From Oegoconia quadripuncta (taxonomy: Eukaryota > Arthropoda > Insecta > Lepidoptera > Autostichidae), in NCBI GenBank assembly GCA_949316235.1, contig OX438747.1:7740924-7804923 (forward strand): 64,000 nt of DNA, read 5' to 3'. Made by a program: the position numbers and the translations under genes. Below, in pieces: positions 1 to 13,800 of the stretch (positions are counted from its first letter, which is position 1; every line of letters begins with the position of its first letter). The notes below the pieces were generated by a model. That model did not search any database, was not told the origin of the DNA, and worked only from the letters and a program-made list of their open reading frames with translations.

Positions 1-3000
1 ACCAAGGCTACGTCGACAAACTCTGCAAAGTCGAACAGGTGAGATAAAAGGGATGGAGTAACTATATGCATTTTCTTTATGCACAGCGGGTTAGCGCTTG
101 ACCTCACATCTGATGTTAATTGAAAATGAGGCCGAAGGTGGAAGTGTACTGCCCCGGAAACCCCATCTTATTTGGGGGACTGGCTATCTTATCTCTGACA
201 ACTGAAACACAATAATGCTATTAACATTGCTGTTTGATGGCAAACTTTTGATAAGATGGTGGCAGCTGGCGGATATTTAAAATGCCCTACCACCAACCAA
301 TCCAATTACCAAGCATGTACCCCGCTGGGGATCGATCCCGTGACCTCTGATTCGTAAACCCTGTGTTATTTACATTGAGCCACGGAGGCGGAGGCATGCA
401 CATAGTTTCTTTTATCCAATTATATCCTTTGTCTGTGTATTTTCTGAGTAAAAAAATGAAATTACTTTTTGTTCGGTCCAACTTACAAATCCTGAAAATC
501 CTCTATAAGGCACCATTTTGTCCAAAGGCAAAAGGCGATTAGACAAAAAGCAAATGTCATGCTGTGAGATTTCTTTTATTAATATATAAATAAATAAACT
601 TACAGTTTAGCTATGTCAGTTTGTCCATATATCACAGCAGTTATTTTTTTTTTCACTCCAATACCCCACACCCTACAGTATCGTTGAATAGGTCTTTCAA
701 AAATATTGGGGGTTAAGCCTTTTTCGCTGTGCCGCATAGTTTATGTGCCCCCTTGGTAGGCTGAACCGTTATATCTGTATGTAACCTTATCGCGAATACA
801 CCGGGTTTCTTAATTGAAATTTATAATTTCTAGGACCTTGCTATGGGTACCGATGCTGAGGGAGAGAAGATCAAAGATCATATGAGGAGCATTGTGCCAG
901 TACTTTTGGATCAGGTATTGAATTGTCTACTTAAATTTAATGGTTAAGTTCAATTAAGCATCTACTGAGATTGCGTGCTTCATCCTCGGCCACATAAAAA
1001 AAATTGGAATGACGGGTCTATGTGTCTCTACACACAAAAAAGAAGCTCTGCGTCGTTCTTGCTCACATAAAGTATGAATGAAATAACAGATGTCGTACCA
1101 TTTCACAGAGACTTTGTTGCCCATGATTGAATGAGGTATTATAGGCACATCACATCAGCCGAGAGACGTCTATTGTTGACAAAGGCCTCCCCCAAAGATC
1201 TCCACAATGATCGTTAACATGGGTTAAAGAAGTTAAATGCATGCCGAGTACAAACATCGGGAGAAGACTTTTCCGTAATTTCTACTTACCAATTAACTTA
1301 TTTTATGCATTTGCTTTTTCCGATCGTTGTGGAGATCTTTGAGGGAGGCCTTTGTCCAACAGTGGACGTCTTTCGGCTGATATAATGATGCTTTTTCTTA
1401 GTAAATTGTGTGTATTTGTTCTATGAATAAGCTGAACCTTAAAAAATACCAGCGTATTTAAAAAAAAAAATCCCGACGCTATAGTCTCTTGAAATAAAAA
1501 CGTGATCCGGATATAAACCAACCTTGTTATTATTGAATAGCCAAAAATTGGGTAAAATAACCGACTACGTAAGGTTTTACTGTGCATCATCAGATATTAC
1601 CTTTTATATGGTTTACCTAGGAAATAAATTCTATCAAACAAAAAAACAATCATCAAAATCAATTAACAAATTGACAAAAATATGGGCGAACATACTTAAA
1701 AAAGAATTACATAGAGATGAACATACTATAGTATAGATAACTCCACCTTTTTTGGTCGGTTATAAAGTTAAATATCTTCGAAACGGCTAAACCGATTTCC
1801 ATCAAACATGACAAAGCCACACACAGCCATACATACAAACTTATAACACCGCTTTTTGCGTCTGGGATTAAAAATAAAATCCTTGGTTCTTTCCAGAATG
1901 TGACCAACTACAACAAAATGCGCATCATCGCCTTGTACATAATGTCAAAGAACGGCATTTCCGAAGAAAACCTCAACAAGCTGGTGACGCATGCACAGCT
2001 CGACCCTGCTGACAAGCAGACGCTGCTGAACCTGGCCAACCTCGGCCTCAACGTCGTTGTCGATGTGAGTTTAGCTCGCGACAGAAACCGTGCCGGTGCA
2101 CAATCCAACCTACATGGTCAAAGTTACCTAAACAATACAAAAATAATTTATTTTCTCTACTTATACATTAGAGTGTTCTTATATATTATTGTAATACAAT
2201 ACAAGTTTACTAAAAATTATGCAGTGGAGTCTGGAGACAATAATAATTATCTAACCATCCTGATGTGTTGATGATATGCTATTTGTAACGAACATGTAAT
2301 GTATGCAATCCATTTACCTCTTTGAAATTAAAATTTTATGTGTAAATAAAGAAAAATCAGAAGATGTAAAAAATAGTGATTACGCACAGCCTCAACATCA
2401 CGAGTGCTATGTTATGAAATTTCAGGCGAATTATGCTATAGTAAAGTTAAATTATATAAATATTGGTTAGATTTATCTTGTATCCATAGACCTGGATTTA
2501 TACTTTACTCTTTATGTACAGGGAAACAGGAAGAAACAATATCAAGTACCAAGAAAAGAGAGAATCACTGAGCAGACTTACCAAATGTCGCGTTGGACTC
2601 CAGTCTTGAAAGTAAGTTCGGAAACGACATTACAGAACGACTGAAGTCATCAAACTCGATTTGATAAGTATCGTCATTTTTATGTGACATTCATTCATCG
2701 TCATTGTGTACTAATAAATCAGACATCGACTTTCTTTATTCAATACAGAATAAATAAAAAAAGTCGTTCCGACCTGCATACGAAAAGCCTTAAAAGCTAA
2801 TTATAAGTATTGCCCAAATAGCTTTGAATAGGTTATTTTCCAGAATTCACGATTATAAAAAAGAGGCCGTTTTAGTCAATAATTTGAAATTCTGTAAAAT
2901 AATCGTAATTGTGTTATTTATATTTAGCTTTTAGTCTTTCGAGTGCAGGTCAGAGCGATATTTGTGATTTATGTTGTATTTAAAAAGAAATCTTAATTTA

Positions 3001-5174
3001 CCCAACTACCGCCGAACGGCGCATTTGTGGGAATGAGCTGCCAACACTTCCGCCATCAAAGCTAGCACAAATTCTTTTCACTTTCTATTTATACTTATTC
3101 AATGATTTATACACTTTAATTTTCTCGTAAAATTGTTTTAATAGTTATATGTACTTTAATACCTAATTAATTGTTACATTATCCAAATCTGTAGGATATC
3201 ATCGAAGACGCTATTGAGGACAAGCTGGACCAGCGTCACTTCCCGTTCTTAGCTGGACGTGCGCAGACCTCTGGATACCAAGCACCAACCAGGTAAATCC
3301 GAAATTAGAAAATCCGCATATAACATTTCAATACAAAATATTTTCATATAATAAAAAAATACAACCTGCATGCCTGAAATAAAAAAATCAAAGGCATGTG
3401 AAGTCGCCAACCGCATAGGGCCAGCGTGGTGGACTATGGCCCATACTCAAGCCTCATATACAAGGGAAAGCCTATATCCCTGCAGTGGGATGTTTACGGG
3501 CTGATGATGATGAAAAAAATACAAGCAGCCACCTAAAATTTTCTCTGGTGCTTAATTTCTCGAAGACAATGTCTCGTGGAGAAATGTCCAAAATAGACTT
3601 CATAGTGATATCAGATAACTGACGCACAGCCCTATGACGCCTATAATAGACTGGCACTTTCCAAAAATTTTAAGTGATATTCAATAAATGAATTGTATCT
3701 TACGTTAGAATAGAATAGAAAGCGTTTATTTGACACACTGGACGACACATTAGTTATACAAAAACGGAGAGAAAAAAATAACAATAACATACTTAATACA
3801 CAGCTACACACGTTGGAATATATAAATAAATGGAATAAATAAGGCATGGAACTCCCTTCCGGCGTCAGTCTTTCCTGAATTCTACAACCTTGGGATCTTC
3901 AAGAGCAGGATGAATAGGCATTTACTCGTATCACGTGCTTCATCTTCGACCACATCGTCACTTTCCATCAGGTGAGATTGTGGTCAAATTCGCGTTTCCA
4001 GTCAATCATATTTATTGTAGGAATTTGTCCCATATCATAGAAATAAATCTTGAGTTTGATACAATACCAACCACAGATTATATTGTATCTGCAGACTACA
4101 TAAATGACAGCTGTAAGAGAAATTTCTGTATTTGCGGCTGTAAAACCCTAATTTAATGCTATTTAATTGCAGCGTCCGTTACGGCCACTGGCATAAAGAC
4201 AAAGCGCAGCAAACCATCAAGAATGTACCCCGTTTGTTGGTGTTCGTCGTTGGAGGTAAGAAATGAATTCCTATTTAGAGTCTTATTATTTTTGAAGAAA
4301 CCATTTCTCTTCGGTCTCAGTTGCTGGGTTCTGTATCACTTTTTGTCCATCTGTCCTTCAACAGCTTTTTTATCAAGACCAGCTAGAGGTATCAAACTGA
4401 AATTACTATAAAACTTTACAGCCTAAAGTTCTGTAAAAAAAACTTTGGCCTTCAAACACGCATTCCCATACTACATACGGGTGCACTGACTGAATGATCA
4501 TCCAACCATAGGATCCTCAGGTGTTCGAGTTTTATATGCCAATAGACATTAGTATGTCTGATATTTAATTGAAAACTGTCAGGCCAAGTCGGTGGCCTAT
4601 ACGTGCGGCTTGATTAATCTGACACCAAATCCGCACTGGACCCGCCTGTTGCATTATAGCCAACACCCTCTCGTAAGAGCCCCAGTAGTGGGACGTAGAC
4701 CAACACCTTCGAACTACTGATTCGAGTCGACTGTAATATTGTTACATAAGTCAATCAATAGCTTTACTTTAGTTATACCGTTTCCTATTATTTTCGTACT
4801 TTACTTATTAAATGAAAGTAAAAACACACAGGAGGTATTGTATTTCATAGATACACATATATTTTAACATGGTTTAATATGGTATAATAATAAAGCAGAA
4901 ACTATAACATAGGCAAGTCTTTCGACAAGTTTAGTCTCGAGTCAGCATTTTTTACCACTCCAGTACAAGGGGTTACAATTGTAAAACGAGCAGTTCGGAC
5001 CTTTCCATTCTATTTGTAATATTAATAATGATTTTTTCAGGAGCGTGTTTCTCCGAAATCCGCTGCGCGTACGAAGTCACTGCAGCGGTCAAAAATTGGG
5101 AAGTAATAATTGGGTCCTCACACATTTTGACACCAGAGAACTTCTTCTCTGATTTGGCTTCTCTCACAATCTAA
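1..5174 (+). CDS. Rop: Rop / Munc18-1 (syntaxin-binding protein, Sec1 family), 3' part
   Basis: Seven coding exons are seen: 1-38, 834-914, 1897-2064, 2522-2611, 3195-3292, 4173-4255 and 5041-5174 (stop TAA 5172-5174). All have GT-AG borders and keep one reading frame. The joined peptide runs from [19 protein letters not shown] to [10 protein letters not shown] and contains [48 protein letters not shown] and [20 protein letters not shown]. This is the C-terminal third of the Sec1/Munc18 fold (domains 3a/3b to the C-terminus). Family knowledge: these cytosolic proteins clamp syntaxin and template SNARE assembly for vesicle fusion; fly Rop and vertebrate STXBP1 act at the synapse. The 5' part lies outside the window. 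Introns carry a SINE-A (72-397) and LINE tails. The long AT-rich sequence after the stop holds several AATAAA signals. Identification is strong; Rop is preferred over the paralogues Slh and STXBP2/3 from close match to the neuronal form. Confidence 0.93.
72..397 (-). repeat. SINE-A copy (tRNA-derived), in Rop intron
   Basis: On the minus strand it begins GCCTCCGTGGCTCAATGTAA (box A-like TGGCTCAATG), then a degenerate box B (GGGATCGATCCC), a body with CCCCAAATAAGATGGGGTTT, and a tail ending TGTGCATAAAG. Homologous copies lie at 15068-15400 and 31901-32194, with 3' fragments elsewhere. Confidence 0.8.
1157..1381. repeat. Inverted pair of LINE 3' tails in Rop intron
   Basis: The left arm CAGCCGAGAGACGTCTATTG... 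(1157-1212) is the reverse complement of the right arm CGATCGTTGTGGAGATCTTT... (1321-1381), which ends GTGGACGTCTTTCGGCTGA. This is a common 3' tail of moth LINEs. Confidence 0.65.
3370..3515 (+). repeat. SINE-D 3' fragment in Rop intron
   Basis: Starts TGCATGCCTGAAATAAAAAA, then CAGCGTGGTGGACTATGGCC and CGGGCTGATGATGATGAAAA. It lacks the tRNA head of the copy at 40540-40822. Confidence 0.72.
3836..4015 (+). repeat. LINE 3' fragment in Rop intron
   Basis: Encodes the degenerate RT C-terminus [10 protein letters not shown] / [18 protein letters not shown] type in shifting frames. It ends with CACTTTCCATCAGGTGAGAT, a tail also present at 29440-29525. Confidence 0.6.
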
Positions 5175-7857
5175 ACTTTGTCAACGACCCAGGACAAGTT
5201 AAACTATGTTCTTAACGGATTTAAAAAAAAATACAAAAACGACGGCTTTTCTTTTATAAAGTACAGAAAGCAATACCCGAAAGGCACCGCCGCCGACACC
5301 ACAAATTTCGCTATTGAATTCGACCAAATTGATGCTTGAAATGAATAATAATATCGTGTCCGTACTTATTTTATTCGATTATATTATAGTACAATTCGAG
5401 TCGTTTGTAGATTTCATGTATGTAAACTAATGCGGTCACATCAACAGCTTGTACTAGTCCCCTATGGGCATGGGTTTCTCCTTTACTGTGGGAATTAATG
5501 TGATGCCACCATTTATTGTGATATAATCGCTATAATAATATAGCTTATTAGTTGTTTGCAGTTGAAAAAACATACACATAAAATTTGTTATCCCGAAGTA
5601 ATAATATGTTTATACGTTCGTGGAGATTAAATACATAAAATGTTTTAAACGTATTTAAGATTATGTTTTATTTCAACTATAAAATTTTGTTTGAATTATG
5701 TATGTAAATAGAAAATTCTTTTAAAATAGATATATTACTATTGTTGTTGTTTATCAGGAAATTTATCACTATAACGTATATTTAGTTCATTAAGTATTAT
5801 AATTGTATTGTTTTTTTTTTCGGTGTGATATTATCTATTTTATCATTTCGATATAACAATATTGCAAAACAAGTTATGAGTTAAAATTAACAATTTAACC
5901 TTCTGGGGTTAACAACATTATAAGGATAATGTTAGATTTAATTAATGCCTTTATCTGTGTGTTACTATAGTTGTAACTTAAGCTTTTTCCTTCATATTTT
6001 AATGCCAAATGCTAGATCTTACCCAGCGTTTGTAACTATTAAACGTATTAAAATTTTACGACCTTGAATAAATATATGATATTGAATGCGCGCGCCCTAA
6101 GTATCTTGCATCTTCAAATTAGAAACAATGGGTAGATGGCAATCTATATAGAAATTAGATTGAAACGTATACTTATAAAACATGCGTGGCAATCCACTAA
6201 CATAGAGTTTGATTGATGTATAATTCCATCGGCCGAGTTACCGAGTTGTTACCGAGGGCGTGCGCTAGTATTCAATGTTAGCAGAATTCAAAGTTAAAAT
6301 TGTTAAACGGTTTACATGTCGCTAGTGTTTTTCTTCTTCATACTTAGCCTTTTAAATAATTGTTGCTTATATTAAGTAAAAAGACAAATATTCATGGTAG
6401 CTCAGAAGCAAATAGGAGCTATTAACATTTATATTTAATAAGAAGCATGTCTATAGATTTTTTACTAGCTAGTGGCACGCAATGTGAACCAGAGAGAGCC
6501 ACTGAACAAAATATTCAGAGCAACTATATAAAATGTCTTATGAAAACGTACGATGATACTAAATGCTTTACTAAGAAATTGAAATAGGCCTACGTCTAAA
6601 ATCAATTAAGTCGTTTCAAGTACTGCATTTTATAGAAATACAACTCAATTCTAACTTCATTATTTTATGATCAGAAATACAATCGCTGGTACGACATCAA
6701 GCAGGTGGAAAAGACAGTTTTACATTAACAGAAATCATAACTTGGCTGCGAATGCAGGTAATTATCGACCGAACAATCATTAAAAATAAAACTGATACGC
6801 CCTAAATCTTCCTTTGAATATGGCAATTATTAACACAAAGTATACCACGTTTTCATAATTCATTTGCCACTGGCGTTGTGTATTTTGCCTATAAGTCATC
6901 TTTCATAAATTTTTCTTCACATTCCAATATAAATGTTACATTTTGTCATTTAGTATTTATCTATACTCTCAGATAATCATTTGTCTTGCATTTCGATGCC
7001 TAAAACTGGAAAATGCATTGGACATGAACAAAATTTAGATTTACTATGTAGAAGTAACTTATTACTATTAGATAACACAATCACTTGTCAACAATTCACT
7101 AACGGCGAACGGTGATGTTTATTCTGTAGAAAAGTACACTAACACGTAACTTGACCAAACAAACTGTGCTCTATTCTGGGACCTGGCTCCTGTTTGTTGC
7201 AAAATCCCCATAGACCTGTTCTATCAAATCTGATCTGATCTATCAAATAATAGATCCGTGAATATCCCTCTCTCATGGGCCGACGTTGCAACTACCTGTG
7301 GTCTTTACGATACTCATAGAAAGGGATTTTTATTAGTGATCAAACTGCTTACAACGGAATTAGAAATCTTTTATATTTCCATCTTACGGGAACTTAGGTC
7401 GTTAGGTGGTCGAATAAGTCTCAGCCTACAATTGAGACGAATAAACACACCACTGTTTCAGAAAACAGTTTTCTTACAAACATCGGTGAAATCGTTGTCT
7501 ATTTTCATCATCATTATACACATGCACATTACAATAAATTTTCTAATACAGTTAGGTACATTTATGGGAAAAATATTACTGGTGTTAAAAAGTTACTGTT
7601 TTAAATAGATAACCATATTGTGCAATTATGTAGAAAGTATGCATATTGTAATAATACTATCAGTATTCGACTGTTAAAATATTAAATTATTTAATCGTCA
7701 CCACGCATTTTTATTTACAACTTTATGTTATTTATTTCATAAACGACCTGAGGGTTATCTGCATCCTGAGGGTTATCTTCAATATTGAGCTCGTTCAGTA
7801 CCTAACCTGTTCAGAATATATTCAGTACGTTTCCTTCTTAATAAGTGGTTAAACGAA
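5175..7857. other. Rop 3' UTR and Rop-Ass intergenic DNA
   Basis: AT-rich, with several AATAAA signals for Rop to about 6070. Short ORFs here show no family features. Just before Ass the phrase CCTGAGGGTTATCT is repeated (7748-7776), followed by two TTCAGTAC initiator-like sites (7795 and 7821) within 65 bp of the start codon, a likely core promoter. Confidence 0.5.
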
Positions 7858-10800
7858 ATGGCGAAAGATCTCGTAATTCTTGCGTATTCAGGAGGTTTGG
7901 ACACTAGTTGCATTTTGAAATGGTATTTTATTATTATTTATTGAATAATTGAGTTTTAGTAACCTGAAACATTCGAATTTTAAATTCTGCAGGAATTTAA
8001 AATTCTAAATGTTTTCATATGATTTGATATTTTTAACCAACTTTATTCTCAATTCGGCCGTTTGTGTTTTTTTTTATATGGATAAATCTTTAACAGGTTG
8101 ATTCAGAAAAACTATGATGTAGTATGCTATATGGCCGATATTGGCCAAAATGAGGATTTTGATAAAGCTAAACAAAAAGCCAAGTTGATTGGAGCCAAAG
8201 AAGTAAGTACCTAATGAAATTACTGAAAATAAAGAATTAAACTAATTAATTTACAAAATTATGCAGGTAATAGTTGAAGATCTTCGCAAAGAGTTCGTCA
8301 CAAACTACATGTTACCGGCCATTCAGATGGGCTTGGTATACGAGAGCCGGTACTATCTAGGAACATCTTTGGCACGACCCTGTATATCTGTCGGCATTGT
8401 CAACGCTGCTAAAAAACTTGGTGCCAAGTACGTACCTACTTACGAATTGTTAGATCTTTGTCACTCAATATTTAATTTATCCCTTTACCGTGGTCTTTTC
8501 TACACTTCAGCTTAGCACCGCTTGCTTGATACGACTGACCTGTGGATGAGTCTTAGTCGACCTATACCTACCTATATCAAAACCATATAAAGGTGATCTG
8601 TGCTTTCTGTTTATTAATACAATTGTGTTGCAATCATAGCTGGGCACTATTTAATGAAATAAGTATGTAGTTAACTACTTTAAACGTTAAAGCGTTACAT
8701 TCGAAATATTTAACGCAAGTTCATGTTAATCTGTTGATACATGATAAAAATACCATATTTAATATCGTTGCGTTAGTGATATACTTATTAAAATTTGTTG
8801 GTTTGGATTTTGGAAGTTGACAGGTTAGGAATTAAAAGACGTGTATAATTGGAGTGTGTAATTTAGTGCGTGCAGTATCTTTTTGGTAATTAGTAGGTAC
8901 TACTGGATTAACGGAGAGAGATATACGATGCGAATGTGGATGGTAGGGAAATACCACGGCTAACGTACCATGATCAAATCGGGGACGTCTTAAAGAAAGC
9001 CCAGTCAAGAATACCCTAAACCGACGAGCACGTATGAACAACCTTATGAGAGTGAATGAAGCAAAAGGAGTGTGTCAGGATCGTAGCAAATGTAAGTCTG
9101 TGGTCTCTGCCTACCCCTACGGGAAACAGGCGTGATTTTATGTATGTATATTATATGGATTATAATGGACTTGGGGAAATTTTACGGAAGGTAACTAGTC
9201 CGTTGACATTTTTTAAAGTTAACTTAAAAATTAATCCGTTAGTCGAAATGTTATTCGGTAGGTAATTAACGAGTTAATGCCCCAGCTATGGTTGTACTGT
9301 GAGGCAAGCGAGCGGTGGTAAGGAGTTTGTACAATTAGGTTCCTAAGTGCGTAACCAGACCCATTTTTAAGAATGCCTTTGAATTTAAAACGGAAAATGT
9401 TTTAAATCTTCATACACATGCAGTTGGTACCGATAGTACCTACGTACATACAAACTTTCGATGTAGGTACCATATTGTAGGATCAACTTTAGTACATTGC
9501 TAATACCGACTTTGTGTATTGAGCTTTCCTATTTATTGTTAACAGACTTCAATAAGGAGGAGGTTCTCGAATCGGCCGTTTTTTGTTTTTTTATTTATTA
9601 ATGTAATCTTATATCTTTTAATTATGCTAATTGTTTGATTATGAATAGGTACATTTCTCATGGTGCCACGGGAAAGGGAAACGACCAAGTACGATTCGAA
9701 TTGAGCGTGTATTCTTTATGGCCAGAGGGAAAAGTAAGTGTATGCATATTAAAGGCATATAATATAAGAACGACGAAAACTAATGTCTGAAATATACCTA
9801 TATCATTTTACTTTAGCTCGAAAACGCGGCGGTTTGTGTAAGTTCGGCGGCTGTAAGTCGTTCAGTTTTTATTATCAAGTTTAAAGAATGATTAGCTCTA
9901 CGCTAATCTTGTATTTTTTTCTGAATTGCGAACGAAATATAAGAAATGTGTTTCCTTCGTCTTAACTTCATTTTTAACCTTCAAAAGACAACGGTTGTTA
10001 TGAGTTTGACGCCGTTGTGTAAGTGTCCAGTTTTGTCTGTATCTCGGTAATGCGTGTGCGATTTGAGTGTTTTTTATTATTAAAGATTAAACGAGGGGAA
10101 AAATTAGGGAAAAGTTTGTTGAAAGTCGGTTAAGCCGTTTCCAATATTTATTGTAACAGCTTTTATGTGGTGCATTGCTTATAATCTAACTTTATTATTT
10201 ACGAGGCACAAGTTAGTCATCTTGTGTTATTGTATAGTTCAATATTTTTTTCTACCATTTTATTAATATACTTAGAAGACTTTTATTATGCTCTGACGGC
10301 GAAACCTTTCTTAGGCTGTCCTAAAGTTGAGAGATTCTATATGACATTAACCACGTTCAGCGTTTATAGGGTATTTATTGTTAGTTAAACCTTTAGGTAC
10401 TGTTAACAAATACTACCTACTTAGATCTATTGAGTCACCTGTTATTTTTTTAAATAGATGTAAATATTAATTATTATGAAGGTATAAATTTTTAGGTTAT
10501 AGCGCCATGGCGTCTACCTGAGTTCTTTAATGAATTTCATGGCAGGGCCAACCTTATCGAGTACGCAAAGAAGGAGAATATCCCTGTCTCGGCAACTCCT
10601 AAGGCACCCTGGTCTACTGATGAGAATATAATGCATATTAGGTATGTAGACACACGAACAAACCCTTGACTTTTTATCGAAAATATTTAGCTAGATCCTT
10701 TAGAACTCTTTATTTTGTTTGTACCTTCAGTTACGAATCCGGAGTGTTAGAAGACCCAGCTGCAATTCCTCCTAACGGAATATACAAAATGACTAGAGAT

Positions 10801-13800
10801 CTGCAGCAAACTGAAGACTATCCCAGCACGATAGACATTACTTTTGTCAAAGGTCTGTTTGGTGTCTTTTTGAATCATTCTTTTTATTTATATTTAATGA
10901 TGTGACTGATGAGTGATGGATAAAATAAATATGTTAATATTTCGAACGAATATATTCTTAGCCATGTTTGATGGAAATCGGTTAAGCCTTTTCGAAGCTA
11001 TTTAGCTTTCACCGCTTTGGTTTCTCGGGGATTTTCAAAATTTATAATTTTATAAAGATTGATAAACATTTGCCCGTATAGGGAATCGAACCACAAACGT
11101 TAGTTTCGAAGAGATCAAAGATAAATACTGCAAAACTGCTTACTGTGGTTATTATTACGTTTTTAAAATAACGGCTCGCGGTCAATAAAGCGCCAAGGTG
11201 GTATATTAATGTAAATAGTAATACGTAATTAATATAAAAAAAATTACAAAGAGGGCTAATAAAAATACCTATTTAGACAAAGCCTGTATTAGATAACGAA
11301 TAAACATAATTAAATGCCTATTTTTATATAATCATGATTCCAGAATAAATGTTCGTATACATCACAACATTTACCCCTAGCATAGAATAATTAATAGTAC
11401 TAAAGGTACCCCTAGCGGAATTGGAACCAGCAAAATTTGGTTTTAAAGGCAGAGTAGTAAGTGACCGACTAGATCAACCGGTTATCAGTTAAAGTGATCT
11501 TGACGTTGGGCGTGCCAGCATACCTCGCATCCCTGCGATCCCTCTGTTATGTCAGCCATCAGTCACTGCATGGCCTAGCATGACCGTTTGATAAGCCACC
11601 ATTCGTGCTCCATACTTCTAAGTGTATATAGGTGAGATTAGAAGAATTCCAAAGTAGTTAAGCCTATTAATACCTACATAAGCGATGTCGCTGTCGTGCT
11701 CGGTAGCGATACCACATCGATACCCGAAATCCTTTAAAAAATACGAGTGCACTTCGTGCGTGACCGCTGGAATTTATAATTTTTATTTTAATAATGGATA
11801 GCGATGAAGAGGAAACATTATTGTTATTAGCTTTACTTGACTCACCAATAATCTAATTTGGATTCACGACATAAATCTAGAACACGTAAGAATTTTACAC
11901 ATTATACCCACGTTTAAGGCGAGATGTAGTTTGGTTTTACAATATATACAATGTCTACAAAAAAGAACGTTCGCTGGGCACCGCTCCACCCCGCGCCGCG
12001 CTGTCAGGCGATATCGCCTACCGAGGGTGACAGCGATATCGCGTACCGACTCGGTATCGCTACCGAGCCGACATGTCACTCTTATATCTGAATAGACCTT
12101 TATTCCCACCCAGGGCAAGAAAGATTTATTAGATGGTTTGGTTTATGAGTTGCCTAGGTTTTATTTTTGTTTTTCAGGCGTACCTACCTCCGTGCGAATC
12201 CCAAGCGGACATGAGAAATCTCTTCTTGTAACTGATCCTGTAGCATTAGTTGACACACTCAATAAGTTAGGCGGACAACATGGCGTTGGACGTATCGATA
12301 TAGTTGAAAATCGTTTTCTTGGTCTTAAGGTAATATTTTTCGTTACTTAAATTCTTATGGCCCGTATTCTAAATAGTTTTTATAAATAGTTGATAGTATT
12401 CGATTCGAGCCGAAACTCGATAGCCGTAGACAGACGTCCCTATGTTTAGCCCAAAATTAAATTTCACGCGCAGGACAGGCTCGGGCTTCAGGGATTAGGT
12501 ACTCGACGGTGGTAAAAAGGAAAGTTAAATCTTCAGAAAAATATATATTATGTTCCGCTTTCGACGAAAGAATCCCGTTGTTTTACTCAAATGCTTTAAA
12601 AATCCCGATTTGCCCGAAAAATAATGTGACAACAATGATCATGATGTGCAATCATCCGAGATTTATATTGCTTCAGATAGCCTAATGCAATGAAATGGTT
12701 ATTTTATAAACGAAAATTTTCCACTACCCATAACTAATATACCCTCGTTAGTAATTAGTTATTCTGTGATGACTAGTTGTTTACTAGCTGTTGCCCGCGA
12801 CTTAGTCCGCGTGGACAACTGAACATGAACTATACCTAGATTCGTACAGGTATTTACAGTCGGTGACACAATTAAGGTAGCAGGCTTAATTATTATTATA
12901 TGGTTTGGAGGGTTTTGGTGTTAAATTTTGTTATATTTCAGTTAAACTTGAATAACAAATTCCCTTTAGACTTTCTCATACAATATTTATAAATAAAGCC
13001 CTGCTACCTTAATTGTGTTGCTAAGCGTACATATAAGCTAAATTTAGTTATCGCGATACCTGTGAAGATATTATAATAAGCTCCCAGGTTCACAATTATT
13101 CAAAATAATAAATAAAATTCTTTTTAGTCGAGAGGTCTATACGAAACACCAGCTGGTACCATACTCCACATAGCACACCTGGATCTAGAGGCATACTCTT
13201 TGGATCGAGAAGTTCTGAGGTTAGTAACTACCTACTTACATATCAGGAGTAATTTAGTCAGTAAACAACTGTTCTTTTTGAATGACTTAATTTTTATCTC
13301 TCCTTTTTTAGGGTGAAGAAATATTTACAAGACAAAATGGCTGATTTTGTTTACAACGGATTCTGGTACTCTCCGGAGGCTTCCTTTACACGAAGTTGCT
13401 TGGAAATGTCCCAGGAGACTGTAACCGGATTAGTGACTGTCCAAATATTCAAGGGAAATGGTTAATATCGATTTTGTATTTAGACGTATGTAGCTTTTTG
13501 ATCCATTAGCCTCGAAGATTTTTACGCCTTTTGTAATACCACAGAGTCCTACGTAGGTATAGGCCTTATAAGCTTTGCAAACGTCGTCTCGTCGTACAGA
13601 AGTGCACCACCTACCAAAGACCTAACCATACATAAGCTACTTGACACATACATAAGTCTAAAAATGTCAGCGCCAGTATGAGGAACCAATTACTTACTAG
13701 TAATTACTCGGGCTATAATTTGAAGTGTGTTGTGGTTGAATGTTGGCAATAAAATATAAATAGATGGCGTACAACATCGATTACCTATTGAATATCATGG

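Noticed and set aside
7258..7608. 116-codon ORF upstream of Ass
   Set aside because: AT-rich, no recognisable domain, no splice links; likely chance.
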